Both the position numbers and the translations under genes were made by a program. The notes under the pieces were generated by a model, which saw only the letters and a program-made list of their open reading frames with translations, was not told where the DNA came from and searched no databases. This document shows, in pieces, positions 36,431 to 44,403 of a stretch of DNA of 64,000 bases. The first letter of the stretch is position 1. Each line of letters starts with the position of its first letter. The DNA lies in contig CACDWG010000004.1 of the NCBI GenBank assembly GCA_902556425.1, positions 1 through 64,000 on the forward strand. The letters run 5' to 3'. Source of the DNA: UBA4421 sp002704225. Lineage in GTDB: Bacteria > Pseudomonadota > Gammaproteobacteria > Pseudomonadales > Azotimanducaceae.

Positions 36431-37309
36431 ATGAAGATTATTCTTGCAGTACGATTTACAGCTTTAACAATTATTATGTTGGTAAGCCAACCGCTGGTCG
36501 CTGCAGACCGCTTCGCCGATGTCGACATCGCAACCCAGCAGGTAGGTAAAAACGTTTACATGCTGCAAGGAGCTGGCGGCAATATCGGCGTGACTTCGGG
36601 TGCCGACGGCACGCTGATCATTGATGATCAGTTTGCGCCGTTGGCAGGCAGAATTGAAAACGCGCTCAAAGCACTCGGCGGCGACCGTCCCCGCATCATT
36701 CTCAATACCCACTTCCACGGCGATCACATTGGCGGTAATGCGGAGTTTGGCCGCACCGGCGTAATCATTGCCCACGACAACGTCCGCGCGCGTTTGCTGT
36801 CTCAAGACAATCTACCCACCAACGCCCTGCCCTTGGTGACCTTTGCTGATTCTGTAACCATTCACTTCAACGGCGATGAACTGGCGCTGATTCATTTGCC
36901 GCAAGGGCATACCGATGGCGACACCATGGTGTGGTTCAAACAGGCCAACGTACTGCATATGGGCGACCAACTGTTCAATGGTGCCTTCCCCTACATTGAC
37001 ATGCCTAGCGGTGGCAGCGTCGACGGCTACATCAGTAATCTACGACGGGTAATTCGTGACATGCCCAACGACATTACAATTATTCCCGGTCACGGCCCCA
37101 TAGCGGATATTGCGGCGGTAGCGCGCTGTTTAGAGGTGATCGAGGATACACGACGAATCGTCGCCCACGGCTTGGATGCTGGCAAAGACGATGCCTCTAT
37201 TGCCGCAGATCTCGAGGGCTACGCGGCTTGGGGCCAGGGTTTTATCAGCGTAGATCGTTGGATTGGCATCATTAAGACCCACCTCGCCCAGCGTGGATCG
37301 CTCGAATGA
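36431..37309 (+). CDS. Exported MBL-fold metallo-hydrolase
   Basis: This 292-residue protein has a signal peptide ending near residue 24 (QPLVAA/D) and the metallo-beta-lactamase zinc motif THFHGDHIGGN, with further ligands in QGHTDGD and the late PGHGP histidine. An ATG at 36431 follows a GGAG site; a longer frame would begin in the previous gene and bury the signal peptide. The periplasmic hydrolase may act on esters or phosphoesters. An ATGA overlap couples it to the next gene. Confidence 0.87.
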   Translation: MKIILAVRFTALTIIMLVSQPLVAADRFADVDIATQQVGKNVYMLQGAGGNIGVTSGADGTLIIDDQFAPLAGRIENALKALGGDRPRIILNTHFHGDHIGGNAEFGRTGVIIAHDNVRARLLSQDNLPTNALPLVTFADSVTIHFNGDELALIHLPQGHTDGDTMVWFKQANVLHMGDQLFNGAFPYIDMPSGGSVDGYISNLRRVIRDMPNDITIIPGHGPIADIAAVARCLEVIEDTRRIVAHGLDAGKDDASIAADLEGYAAWGQGFISVDRWIGIIKTHLAQRGSLE

Positions 37310-37875
37310 GCGATCCCATGGCGCGTTTCGCAGCGGATCGAGAGGCGGCCAGAGAAGCCAAGGATCCCATGGCGGCGGTTTGCGTACTGGCCACCGTAGA
37401 CGAGGCTGGTCTGCCTCAAGCTCGCACGCTCGTGCTGCGCGACATTCCTGAGGGATTAGCCATATACATCAATGCCAGCAGTCCCAAATGGCAGCAAAGT
37501 CAGCAGCAGGTGGCCATTCAGGTCTGGTGGCCCTCAATCCAGATTCAATACCGCATACAGGCACGCTGCGAGCCATTACCTGCCGAGCACATTGCCGAGA
37601 GCTGGCAACTGCGGCCGGATGTACCGAAGCGGATGGACTGGCTTTACCAGCAACGGCCCCAAAGCAGTGAGATCAGTGATCGGGACGATCTGCTGAACTT
37701 GTTGGAAAACATCAACCCACCTGTACCGCTGGTGGCTCCAGAAGGCGCTCGCGGCCTACTGCTGCTGCCTGAGAAGATCGAGCGTTTGGATCTCAATCAG
37801 GCAAACGGTGTGCACGATCGTACCCGCTATGTGCTCGACACGGGTCGTTGGCTTGAGCACACACTCATTCCCTAA
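37306..37875 (+). CDS. PNPOx-fold (pyridoxamine phosphate oxidase-like) flavoprotein
   Basis: This 189-residue split-barrel protein resembles pyridoxine/pyridoxamine 5'-phosphate oxidase, with the FMN-binding N-terminal half (ARTLVLRDIPEG, YINASSPKWQQ). It is shorter than E. coli PdxH (218), and the C-terminal motif is divergent: the conserved E-W-Q-G-x-x-R stretch is missing, though VHDRTRY remains. It may be a true PdxH in this lineage or a paralogue with other substrates. Coupled to the MBL gene by a four-base overlap. Confidence 0.75.
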   Translation: MSDPMARFAADREAAREAKDPMAAVCVLATVDEAGLPQARTLVLRDIPEGLAIYINASSPKWQQSQQQVAIQVWWPSIQIQYRIQARCEPLPAEHIAESWQLRPDVPKRMDWLYQQRPQSSEISDRDDLLNLLENINPPVPLVAPEGARGLLLLPEKIERLDLNQANGVHDRTRYVLDTGRWLEHTLIP

Positions 37876-37883
37876 ACCCCCCT

Positions 37884-38492
37884 TCAGAGCACTAGGCCGG
37901 TCGCTATCGCAAGCATGGTGCAGCCAACAAAAATATTAAGGTAGCGCCAAGCTTGAGGCTTGGCAAACAGGGGGCCTAGATAGCGCGCGCCAAAACCCAG
38001 CGAGAAGAAGAATACGAAGCTGGCAGTCACCGCGCCTAGCGCAAAGAGTTCACGTTGCTGTGCGTATTGGGTCGAGACCGAACCAATCAGGACTAGGGTG
38101 TCCAAATAGACATGTGGGTTGAGCCAGGTAAAGGCCAAACAGACGAGCAAGGCCGAGCGCAGGGACTGGGGCTTTTCCGCTGCAGAGTAATCCATCGCCG
38201 ATTCGTCATAAATGGCGTCTTTGAAACTGAGCACCGCATAGGCCAACAAGAACAGCGCGCCACCATAGCGAGTCAGCGGGTCAATCCACGGGTACAAGGC
38301 CATCAAGCTGGCAAAGCCACCGACACCGGCAACGATCAACAGCGAGTCGGAGACCGCGCAGCACAGGCATATCCAGAACACGTGATGTTTGCGAATGCCT
38401 TGTTTGAGCACAAAGGCGTTTTGAGCGCCAATGGCCAAAATAAGACCGAGGCCCAAACTAAAGCCGGCGATCAGGGTGTTGAATGCGCTCAA
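37884..38492 (-). CDS. LysE/ArgO-family amino-acid exporter
   Basis: This 202-residue inner-membrane protein has six hydrophobic spans and the family signature GAQNAFVLKQGI at residues 22-33 plus TWLNPHVYLDTLVL. The family exports lysine or arginine in known cases. The start is a TTG placed immediately after the metR stop (TAG TTG), so the gene is translationally coupled to metR and probably shares its promoter. This suggests the exported compound may relate to methionine metabolism; unproven. Confidence 0.88.
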   Translation of the reverse strand: MSAFNTLIAGFSLGLGLILAIGAQNAFVLKQGIRKHHVFWICLCCAVSDSLLIVAGVGGFASLMALYPWIDPLTRYGGALFLLAYAVLSFKDAIYDESAMDYSAAEKPQSLRSALLVCLAFTWLNPHVYLDTLVLIGSVSTQYAQQRELFALGAVTASFVFFFSLGFGARYLGPLFAKPQAWRYLNIFVGCTMLAIATGLVL

Positions 38493-39422
38493 CTAGCCGA
38501 GCTCTGCCGTAACGATGCCCCTTAGATTAGCGAAGCACACCTCCTTGGCTACGTCGATGAACGCTGTCATGAACGGTGCGTCGGCTTGATCCTTGCGCAC
38601 TGCAGCGTACAGCGTAGGCCAGATACCCTCTTCGCCCAACGACTGCACCATGACATAGTCGCTTTGTCGATATTCGTATAAGGCCCAGTTCGGCAGGCAG
38701 GTCACGCCGCGCCCGCTGGCGACTAACTGAACAATCATTGTGGTCAGCTCCGCATGTCTCACCCTCTCTGGTTCCACGCCCGCTGGCTGCAGAAAGCCGG
38801 TAAACAGATCCAGTCGGCTTCGATCAACCGGATAGGTGATCACCACTTCGTCCGCCAGATCCTCGGGCTCGGCCCAGGGTTTATCAACCAAGGGGTGATT
38901 TTTCGCTATGGCGAGTTGGGCTTCGTAACTGAATATCGGAAAGTAAGCGATACCGGTTTCGTCCACCGGATCCGCCGTGATCACGAGGTCTAGGTCACCC
39001 CGCGCTAGGGCGGGCAACGGCGCAAAGTGAAAACCACTGGATATGTCCAACTCCACATCGCTCCACTCATTTCGATAGGCATCAATGGCGGGCAACAGCC
39101 ATTCAAAACAACTGTGGCATTCAATGGCCATGATGATGCGACCCGTTTCGCCACCAGCAAAGCGCTGCAGATCCAGTTCCGCCTTGTGCAGTCGTGGCAG
39201 CACTTCGTCCGCCAGTTCCAGCAACCGATTACCGGCGCTGGTAAATCGCACGGGCCGAGTTTTACGCAAAAACAACGTGCAGCCCAGTCGCCCCTCCAGT
39301 TCCTTGATCTGGTGAGAGAGGGCGGATTGAGTCAAAAACATGCGCTCGGAGGCTTCAACCAAGCTCCCGGTTTCCCGTAGGGCAACCAGCGTCCGCAGGT
39401 GGCGTATTTCAACTTGGGACAT
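38493..39422 (-). CDS. metR: LysR-type regulator MetR
   Basis: This 309-residue protein is MetR-like: an N-terminal winged helix-turn-helix (TQSALSHQIKELEGRLG, residues about 30-47) and a ligand-binding domain with the distinctive MAIECHSCFEWLLPAIDAY segment and YPVDRSRLD, both shared with E. coli MetR, which senses homocysteine and controls metE, metH and metF. Two MetR-box-like sites lie at and just ahead of its start, indicating autoregulation. It is followed without gap by a lysE-type gene. Confidence 0.93.
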   Translation of the reverse strand: MSQVEIRHLRTLVALRETGSLVEASERMFLTQSALSHQIKELEGRLGCTLFLRKTRPVRFTSAGNRLLELADEVLPRLHKAELDLQRFAGGETGRIIMAIECHSCFEWLLPAIDAYRNEWSDVELDISSGFHFAPLPALARGDLDLVITADPVDETGIAYFPIFSYEAQLAIAKNHPLVDKPWAEPEDLADEVVITYPVDRSRLDLFTGFLQPAGVEPERVRHAELTTMIVQLVASGRGVTCLPNWALYEYRQSDYVMVQSLGEEGIWPTLYAAVRKDQADAPFMTAFIDVAKEVCFANLRGIVTAELG

Positions 39423-39434
39423 GAATGAAATTCA
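39422..39434. promoter_or_regulatory. MetR-box-like palindrome 1
   Basis: The sequence TGAATGAAATTCA fits the MetR consensus TGAANNWNNTTCA exactly. It touches the metR start codon, so occupancy would block metR transcription or initiation, in keeping with known MetR autorepression. Confidence 0.6.
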
Positions 39435-39447
39435 TCTGTAAAAAATG

Positions 39448-39460
39448 TGAATCAAATTCT
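39448..39460. promoter_or_regulatory. MetR-box-like site 2
   Basis: TGAATCAAATTCT matches the MetR consensus in all but the last base. It lies 26 bases from the first site, close to two and a half helical turns, as tandem LysR-type operators often do. It also lies upstream of the divergent glycosyltransferase gene. Confidence 0.5.
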
Positions 39461-39588
39461 ATTCATGTTCTGTGCTTGCTGCCAGAGTAAATCTGACGAT
39501 TTGTGGCGCAGAGCCACCGATGCGGTCTGTTCAGAAACCAGCCGTTGTTTTACCATGCGCGATCTTTCCGGCTGGACTAGCCCACATC

Positions 39589-40863
39589 ATGGACGCAACG
39601 CTCGCCCCGCATGTCCCCGGCCCTGACAGGCCATTAAAGGTCGCCTTGCTGGGCTATCGCAGCAACCCCTTCAGCGGCGGCCAAGGTGTGTATCTCAAGC
39701 ATCTGTCCAAGGCCTTGGTGGAGCTAGGGCACAGCGTGGATGTGATCTCTGGCGAACCCTATCCTGATCTGGATCCTCGGGTCGGTCTTATCAAGCTACC
39801 CGGCCTGAATCTGTACGAGCACCCGGAGCCCATACGGGCATTAGCCCAACAGAGGTGGATGGATCCCATCAACCTATTCGAATGGCTGTCGTTTTTAAGC
39901 GGCGGTTTTCCGGAACCCTTTACCTTCGGGCACCGTCTACTGCGCTATTTCAAAACCCAGCGACCGGACTACGACATCGTTCACGACAATCAAAGTTTGT
40001 GTACCGGCTTGCTGGGATTGCAGCGTCGCGGTTATGCGGTCACCAGCACGATTCATCATCCGATTACGTTTGATCGAGACATCGCGCTGCAAAACAACAA
40101 TGACTGGGGTATGGGCCTGTTGATACGGCGCTGGCACCTGTTTCTGCGCATGCAAATACGCGTGGCCCGCCTGCTACCGCATATCACCACGGTAAGCAAA
40201 AATTCCCAGCGCGACATCAGCCGTTCCTTCGATATCTCTGCAGCGCGTATTTCTGTGATGCTCAACGGTATCGACAGTGAACTGTTTCAGCCAATGCCTG
40301 AGATTGCCAGAGAACCCTTTCATCTCATCACCACGGCGAGTGCGGACCAACCGCTAAAAGGCACACAACACCTCATTCCCGCTGTCGCCGTGCTGGCGAA
40401 GCAGTACCCCGATCTGAAGCTCACTTTCATTGGAGCGCCTAAAAAAGGTGGTAAAACCGAGAAGCTCATCCATTCACTGGGCCTGAATGAGCGCATTGAA
40501 TTCCATCACGGCCTGTCCTTCGACGACATCGTCAGGCTTTACGCCCGAGCCAGCGTCGCCGTTGTGCCCTCGGAATACGAAGGCTTCGGCTTTCCCGCAG
40601 GTGAGGCCATGGCCTGCGAAGTGCCCTTAGTTTCCACCGACGGCGGCGCGCTACCCGAAGTGGTCGGCGATGCAGGTATGATCGTGCCCAGTAAAAACCC
40701 GCAGGCCTTGGCCGAAGCCATTGCCTATTTGTTTGATCATCCTGCAGAGCGTTCGCGCTTGAGTCGGGCGGGCAGACAACGCATTGTTGAGCGATTTTCC
40801 TGGGCACGTGCTGCTCAGGAATTTACTCAACATTATCATCAGGTAACTGCCCGTGAGTCTTGA
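39589..40863 (+). CDS. Family 4-type glycosyltransferase
   Basis: This 424-residue GT-B enzyme has the N-terminal acceptor domain motif NPFSGGQGVYLKHL and the C-terminal nucleotide-sugar motif EYEGFGFPAGEAMA with the GT4 E-x7-E glutamates, then DGGALPEVVGDAG. It would transfer a sugar in the cytoplasm. The start at 39589 is chosen by homology; earlier in-frame starts exist to 39472. It is co-translated with the methyltransferase that follows, whose GTG start lies inside its last codons. Confidence 0.85.
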   Translation: MDATLAPHVPGPDRPLKVALLGYRSNPFSGGQGVYLKHLSKALVELGHSVDVISGEPYPDLDPRVGLIKLPGLNLYEHPEPIRALAQQRWMDPINLFEWLSFLSGGFPEPFTFGHRLLRYFKTQRPDYDIVHDNQSLCTGLLGLQRRGYAVTSTIHHPITFDRDIALQNNNDWGMGLLIRRWHLFLRMQIRVARLLPHITTVSKNSQRDISRSFDISAARISVMLNGIDSELFQPMPEIAREPFHLITTASADQPLKGTQHLIPAVAVLAKQYPDLKLTFIGAPKKGGKTEKLIHSLGLNERIEFHHGLSFDDIVRLYARASVAVVPSEYEGFGFPAGEAMACEVPLVSTDGGALPEVVGDAGMIVPSKNPQALAEAIAYLFDHPAERSRLSRAGRQRIVERFSWARAAQEFTQHYHQVTARES

Positions 40864-41566
40864 AACCATCGACTTTGACCGATTGAACGTACGCCCCGGA
40901 GATCGGCTATTGGACCTAGGCTGCGGTGAGGGCCGTCACAGCATTTCCGCCTACCTCTTGGCCGATGCGGAAATCGTCGGACTGGATCTTGGCTTGAACG
41001 ACCTAAAAACCGCCAAAAACCGTTTGCAGGAATTTCTTATGCCTGCCAATAAGGGAGGATACTGCGCCTTTATCCAAGGTACCGGTCACCAACTGCCCTT
41101 CGCTGATAACGCCTTTGATCATGTGATTTGCTCCGAAGTGCTGGAACACATTCCAAACTACGCCAGCTTTCTCAGCGAGATTCAACGAGTACTGAAACCC
41201 GGCGGATTGTTCGCCGTCAGTGTGCCGCGCTATTTCCCAGAATGGGTCTGCTGGCAGCTCAGCGATGCGTATCACGAAGTCGAAGGCGGACACGTCAGGA
41301 TTTTTCGTACCGGCGAGTTGAAGCAGGGGATCCAGAATTTGGGCATGAAATTCCTGACCCGCCATTGGGCCCACAGCCTGCATGTACCCTACTGGTGGCT
41401 GAAGTGCTTGTTTTGGAAGAACGCCGATGAGCATTTTCTGGTAAGGCAATATCACCGCCTGCTGGTGTGGGATCTGATGCATCGGCCATGGTTGACCCAA
41501 ACACTTGACCGATTCCTTAACCCCTTTTTGGGCAAGAGTGTGGTCATGTACTTCAGGCAGCCCTGA
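40853..41566 (+). CDS. Class I SAM-dependent methyltransferase
   Basis: The 237-residue protein has motif I LLDLGCGEGRHS, the acidic post-I residue in GLDLGLND, and the motif II/III region DHVICSEVLEHIP and VLKPGGLFAVSVP of UbiE/Methyltransf_11-type enzymes. A GTG start at 40853 lies inside the glycosyltransferase end, so the genes are tightly coupled. C-terminal aromatic-rich residues suggest a peripheral membrane or lipid-linked substrate. It is a plausible sugar or lipid-O-methyltransferase. Confidence 0.85.
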   Translation: MSLETIDFDRLNVRPGDRLLDLGCGEGRHSISAYLLADAEIVGLDLGLNDLKTAKNRLQEFLMPANKGGYCAFIQGTGHQLPFADNAFDHVICSEVLEHIPNYASFLSEIQRVLKPGGLFAVSVPRYFPEWVCWQLSDAYHEVEGGHVRIFRTGELKQGIQNLGMKFLTRHWAHSLHVPYWWLKCLFWKNADEHFLVRQYHRLLVWDLMHRPWLTQTLDRFLNPFLGKSVVMYFRQP

Positions 41567-41569
41567 TCC

Positions 41570-42592
41570 ATGGCTGACACATCTGTCACACTCGCAGAGA
41601 ATTTACAGGCCACAGCCGATTACATTCTGCGGCTTCAGTTACCCAGCGGCGCACTCCCGTGGTTCGCGGGCGGCATCACCGATCCCTGGGATCATGTGGA
41701 AGCGGTCATGGGACTGACCGTCGCTGGCCATCATCAAGCGGCCCTGAAGGGCTTTGATTGGTTGGCCAACAACCAACGCGAGGACGGTGCTTGGTTCGCG
41801 GCCTATCAAAACAACGCTGTCGCCGATGACACCCGAGCGGAAACCAATTTTGTCGCCTACGTGGCAACCGGTCTTTGGCATTACCACTTGGCCACTGGCG
41901 ATACAGCGGCGCTGGACCGATTCTGGCCCATGCTTAGAAAGGCCATAACCTTCGTTTTAGGGCAGCAAGCACCCAGCGGTGAGATCTATTGGGCCGTAGA
42001 CAGCCGAACCGGCACGTCAAAAGACGCGCTGGTCACGGGCTGCAGCGCGATATACAAATCCCTCGCCTGCGCCTGCCATGTTGCAGACGCCTTGGGCGAG
42101 GACTGCACCCGGTGGCGGTCCGCCCGACACCGGCTTGGCGATGCCCTACGCAACAAACCTGAACGCTTTGATCGCACATGGGAGTCTAAGGCGCGCTATT
42201 CCATGGATTGGTTTTATCCGGTTTTGACCGGCGTGCTAAGCGGCGAGGCCGCCACAAAACGTATCAACGAAAAATGGGAGACCTTCGTGGAGCCGGGCCT
42301 TGGCTGTCGCTGCGTCGAGGAGCAGCCCTGGGTCACCGTGGCCGAAACCTGCGAACTCATTATGGCCTGCGTTGTCGCTGGGGAGAGCGAGCGAGCTGCC
42401 ACGTTGTATCAAAACATTCAGCGCTTTCAGCTCGACGACGGCGGCTGGTGGACAGGCTATGTCTTTCCTGATGATGCCTACTGGCCGGACGAGAAACCCA
42501 CATGGACTGCAGGCGCTGTGCTGCTGGCGGCGGACACGCTGTTTGATCTCACCCCAGCGGCGCGATTGTTCAAAACCATCGAACCAGCTTAG
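41570..42592 (+). CDS. Alpha/alpha-toroid protein (prenyltransferase/squalene-cyclase-like or glycoside-processing)
   Basis: This 340-residue protein has repeated QW-like motifs, for example LQLPSGALPWF (near residue 24), NNQREDGAWF (near 70), QQAPSGEIYW, and FQLDDGGWWTGY near residue 285. Such repeats mark alpha/alpha-barrel folds used by terpene cyclases, prenyltransferases and several carbohydrate-active enzymes. It lacks the DXDD motif of squalene-hopene cyclases, making cyclase activity doubtful. It starts four bases after the methyltransferase. In this cluster a role in glycan modification is more likely; this is inference. Confidence 0.7.
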   Translation: MADTSVTLAENLQATADYILRLQLPSGALPWFAGGITDPWDHVEAVMGLTVAGHHQAALKGFDWLANNQREDGAWFAAYQNNAVADDTRAETNFVAYVATGLWHYHLATGDTAALDRFWPMLRKAITFVLGQQAPSGEIYWAVDSRTGTSKDALVTGCSAIYKSLACACHVADALGEDCTRWRSARHRLGDALRNKPERFDRTWESKARYSMDWFYPVLTGVLSGEAATKRINEKWETFVEPGLGCRCVEEQPWVTVAETCELIMACVVAGESERAATLYQNIQRFQLDDGGWWTGYVFPDDAYWPDEKPTWTAGAVLLAADTLFDLTPAARLFKTIEPA

Positions 42593-42595
42593 GGC

Positions 42596-43207
42596 TCAAA
42601 TCCGACGAAGTATCGCCAAGGTACGTCGCATCTCCACTTCTTCAAACAGACCCGAGGCGAGGGCCAAGCGGTAAATTTCAAAGGGCGCCTGACCACCGTC
42701 TGCTGGATCTGGAAAGATGTCGTGAATGGCCAAAATGCCCCCGACAACAACATGCGTGCTCCAGCTTCGGTAATCCGTCATCGCAGCGTGCAGACTGTGA
42801 CCCCCGTCGATGAACACCATGCCCAGCGGGATCGTCCAATGTTTGCTGGCCTGCGCGCTAGCGGCAACCACAGGAATCACCCAAGGTTCTAATTCCGCTC
42901 GGGACAGGGTGCGTCGCAGAGCCGGGAGAGAGTCCATACGTTGCACTGTTGCATCGAACAGTTCCGGGTCGTGGTATTCCTCACCGCGCTGATGCTCTTC
43001 GGAACCTCGATGATGATCAACGGCAAACATTTGGCCGTCAGCGTCACGCGCCGCAGTGCCAAGATACACCGTCGACTTGCCGCAGTAGCTGCCCAACTCC
43101 AAACAGGGCCCCAGTGATGCCGATGCCTGCGCGTACTGGTATAACGCCGCACCTTCATCCGGATGCAAGAAGCCCTTAACGCTGTCTATGTCGATGGGGA
43201 GCCGCAT
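42596..43207 (-). CDS. Class I methyltransferase, Methyltransf_24-like
   Basis: This 203-residue protein has the CLELGSYCGKSTVYLG SAM motif, the acidic FAVDHHRGSEEHQ segment, and the FIDGGHS motif common in cephalosporin hydroxylase-like or sugar O-methyltransferases. It is convergent with the toroid gene, only four bases from its stop, so it may work in the same pathway but needs its own promoter. Confidence 0.83.
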   Translation of the reverse strand: MRLPIDIDSVKGFLHPDEGAALYQYAQASASLGPCLELGSYCGKSTVYLGTAARDADGQMFAVDHHRGSEEHQRGEEYHDPELFDATVQRMDSLPALRRTLSRAELEPWVIPVVAASAQASKHWTIPLGMVFIDGGHSLHAAMTDYRSWSTHVVVGGILAIHDIFPDPADGGQAPFEIYRLALASGLFEEVEMRRTLAILRRI

Positions 43208-43219
43208 GGATCTAAGGCG

Positions 43220-43405
43220 TTAACCGCCAATACCAAAAAAGACGATCACGAAACTGACTGGGAGGGCTCCAAGACCATAGATCACGAGGTTCGCCAAATC
43301 GTTTTCGCGAGAGTCGTCAACAAACTGAATACGGCTACCGACGACAAACCAAAGCAGACCGGCCATCACAAAAGCCAATATTAACGTAAGTATTAGGGCT
43401 GCCAT
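43220..43405 (-). CDS. Small two-span membrane protein
   Basis: A 61-residue frame encodes two hydrophobic spans (about residues 2-22 and 41-59) joined by a charged loop (VGSRIQFVDDSRENDL). It lies 12 bases upstream of the methyltransferase on the same strand. The family is unrecognised. The strong hydrophobic pattern and spacing support it being real, with an ATG start. Confidence 0.65.
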   Translation of the reverse strand: MAALILTLILAFVMAGLLWFVVGSRIQFVDDSRENDLANLVIYGLGALPVSFVIVFFGIGG

Positions 43406-43477
43406 GGATTGAGCTCCCGTTTATTGACCGATCAGCCATCGGGGCTGATGGCTTCCAACCCCGATATCTTCTCCGCT

Positions 43478-44344
43478 CTAGTTAAGCTGCAACATGCCTC
43501 GTGTTTTCACTTCGGCCATATCAACAATGGCCTCGTAGCTTGACGCCACATCATCCGCTGTCGCATCAACGCCTAGATTCACACCGTTGTTCTCCACTAC
43601 CGCGGCTAGGGAGTACTGGCCGCCTTGGGCTTGCAAGATGACACCATTTGGCGCTTCCTCGCTGACTAAGAAGATCGCCGCAGGGGTCACCAGTTCTGGC
43701 CCCAGCTTTTCCAGCACTTCTTCAGGCATCAGGTTCTCGGTCATACGGGTAGCGGCGACCGGCGCGATGCTGTTGGTGTGAATATTGTTCTTAGCCCCTT
43801 CAATTTTCATGCTGTTCATCAAACCGACCTGACCCATTTTCGCTGCACCGTAGTTGGTTTGACCGAAGTTGCCGTACAGACCACTTGGCGATGTCGTCAT
43901 CAAAATACGACCGTAGTTTTGCTCGCGCATAATTGGCCACACGGCGTGGGAACAATAGGCTGCGCCCATCAGGTGTACGTTCACAACCATCTCAAAATCG
44001 TCTAGCGTCATTTTGGAAAATGACTTGTCGCGCAAGATGCCCGCATTGTTGATCAACACGTCAACGCGCCCCCAAGCGTTCATGGCATCGTCCACCATGC
44101 TTTGGGCACCGGCGCGATCCGATACAGAACCGCCATTGGCAATGGCTTCACCGCCCATGGCTTTGATTTCCGCTACCACGGCTTCTGCCGCATCGGAGGA
44201 TCCGCCGCTTCCGTCCATGGTACCGCCCAAATCGTTGATCACGACTTTGGCGCCTCGACGGGCCAGCTCAAGGGCGTGGCAACGACCCAATCCGCCACCC
44301 GCCCCGGTGACAATGGCAACCTGATCGGCAAATGAAATAGACAT
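43478..44344 (-). CDS. Short-chain dehydrogenase, 3-hydroxyacyl-CoA type
   Basis: The 288-residue SDR has GAGGGLG cofactor-binding motif near residue 12, NNAG, and the YGAAKMG catalytic Tyr-x-x-x-Lys with the upstream serine in TTSPSGLYG. Its NDLGGTMDGSGGSS insertion matches the SDR domain of peroxisomal MFE-2-type enzymes, so it probably oxidises 3-hydroxyacyl-CoA or a related group. A GGAG ribosome site supports the ATG at 44344 over a TTG 12 bases upstream. It ends the carboxylase operon. Confidence 0.88.
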   Translation of the reverse strand: MSISFADQVAIVTGAGGGLGRCHALELARRGAKVVINDLGGTMDGSGGSSDAAEAVVAEIKAMGGEAIANGGSVSDRAGAQSMVDDAMNAWGRVDVLINNAGILRDKSFSKMTLDDFEMVVNVHLMGAAYCSHAVWPIMREQNYGRILMTTSPSGLYGNFGQTNYGAAKMGQVGLMNSMKIEGAKNNIHTNSIAPVAATRMTENLMPEEVLEKLGPELVTPAAIFLVSEEAPNGVILQAQGGQYSLAAVVENNGVNLGVDATADDVASSYEAIVDMAEVKTRGMLQLN

Positions 44345-44403
44345 GTAGTTCTCCAATTAACGGTGTCGTTAGACAAATTATTCAAACGCCCTTGGGCGTC
44401 GCT

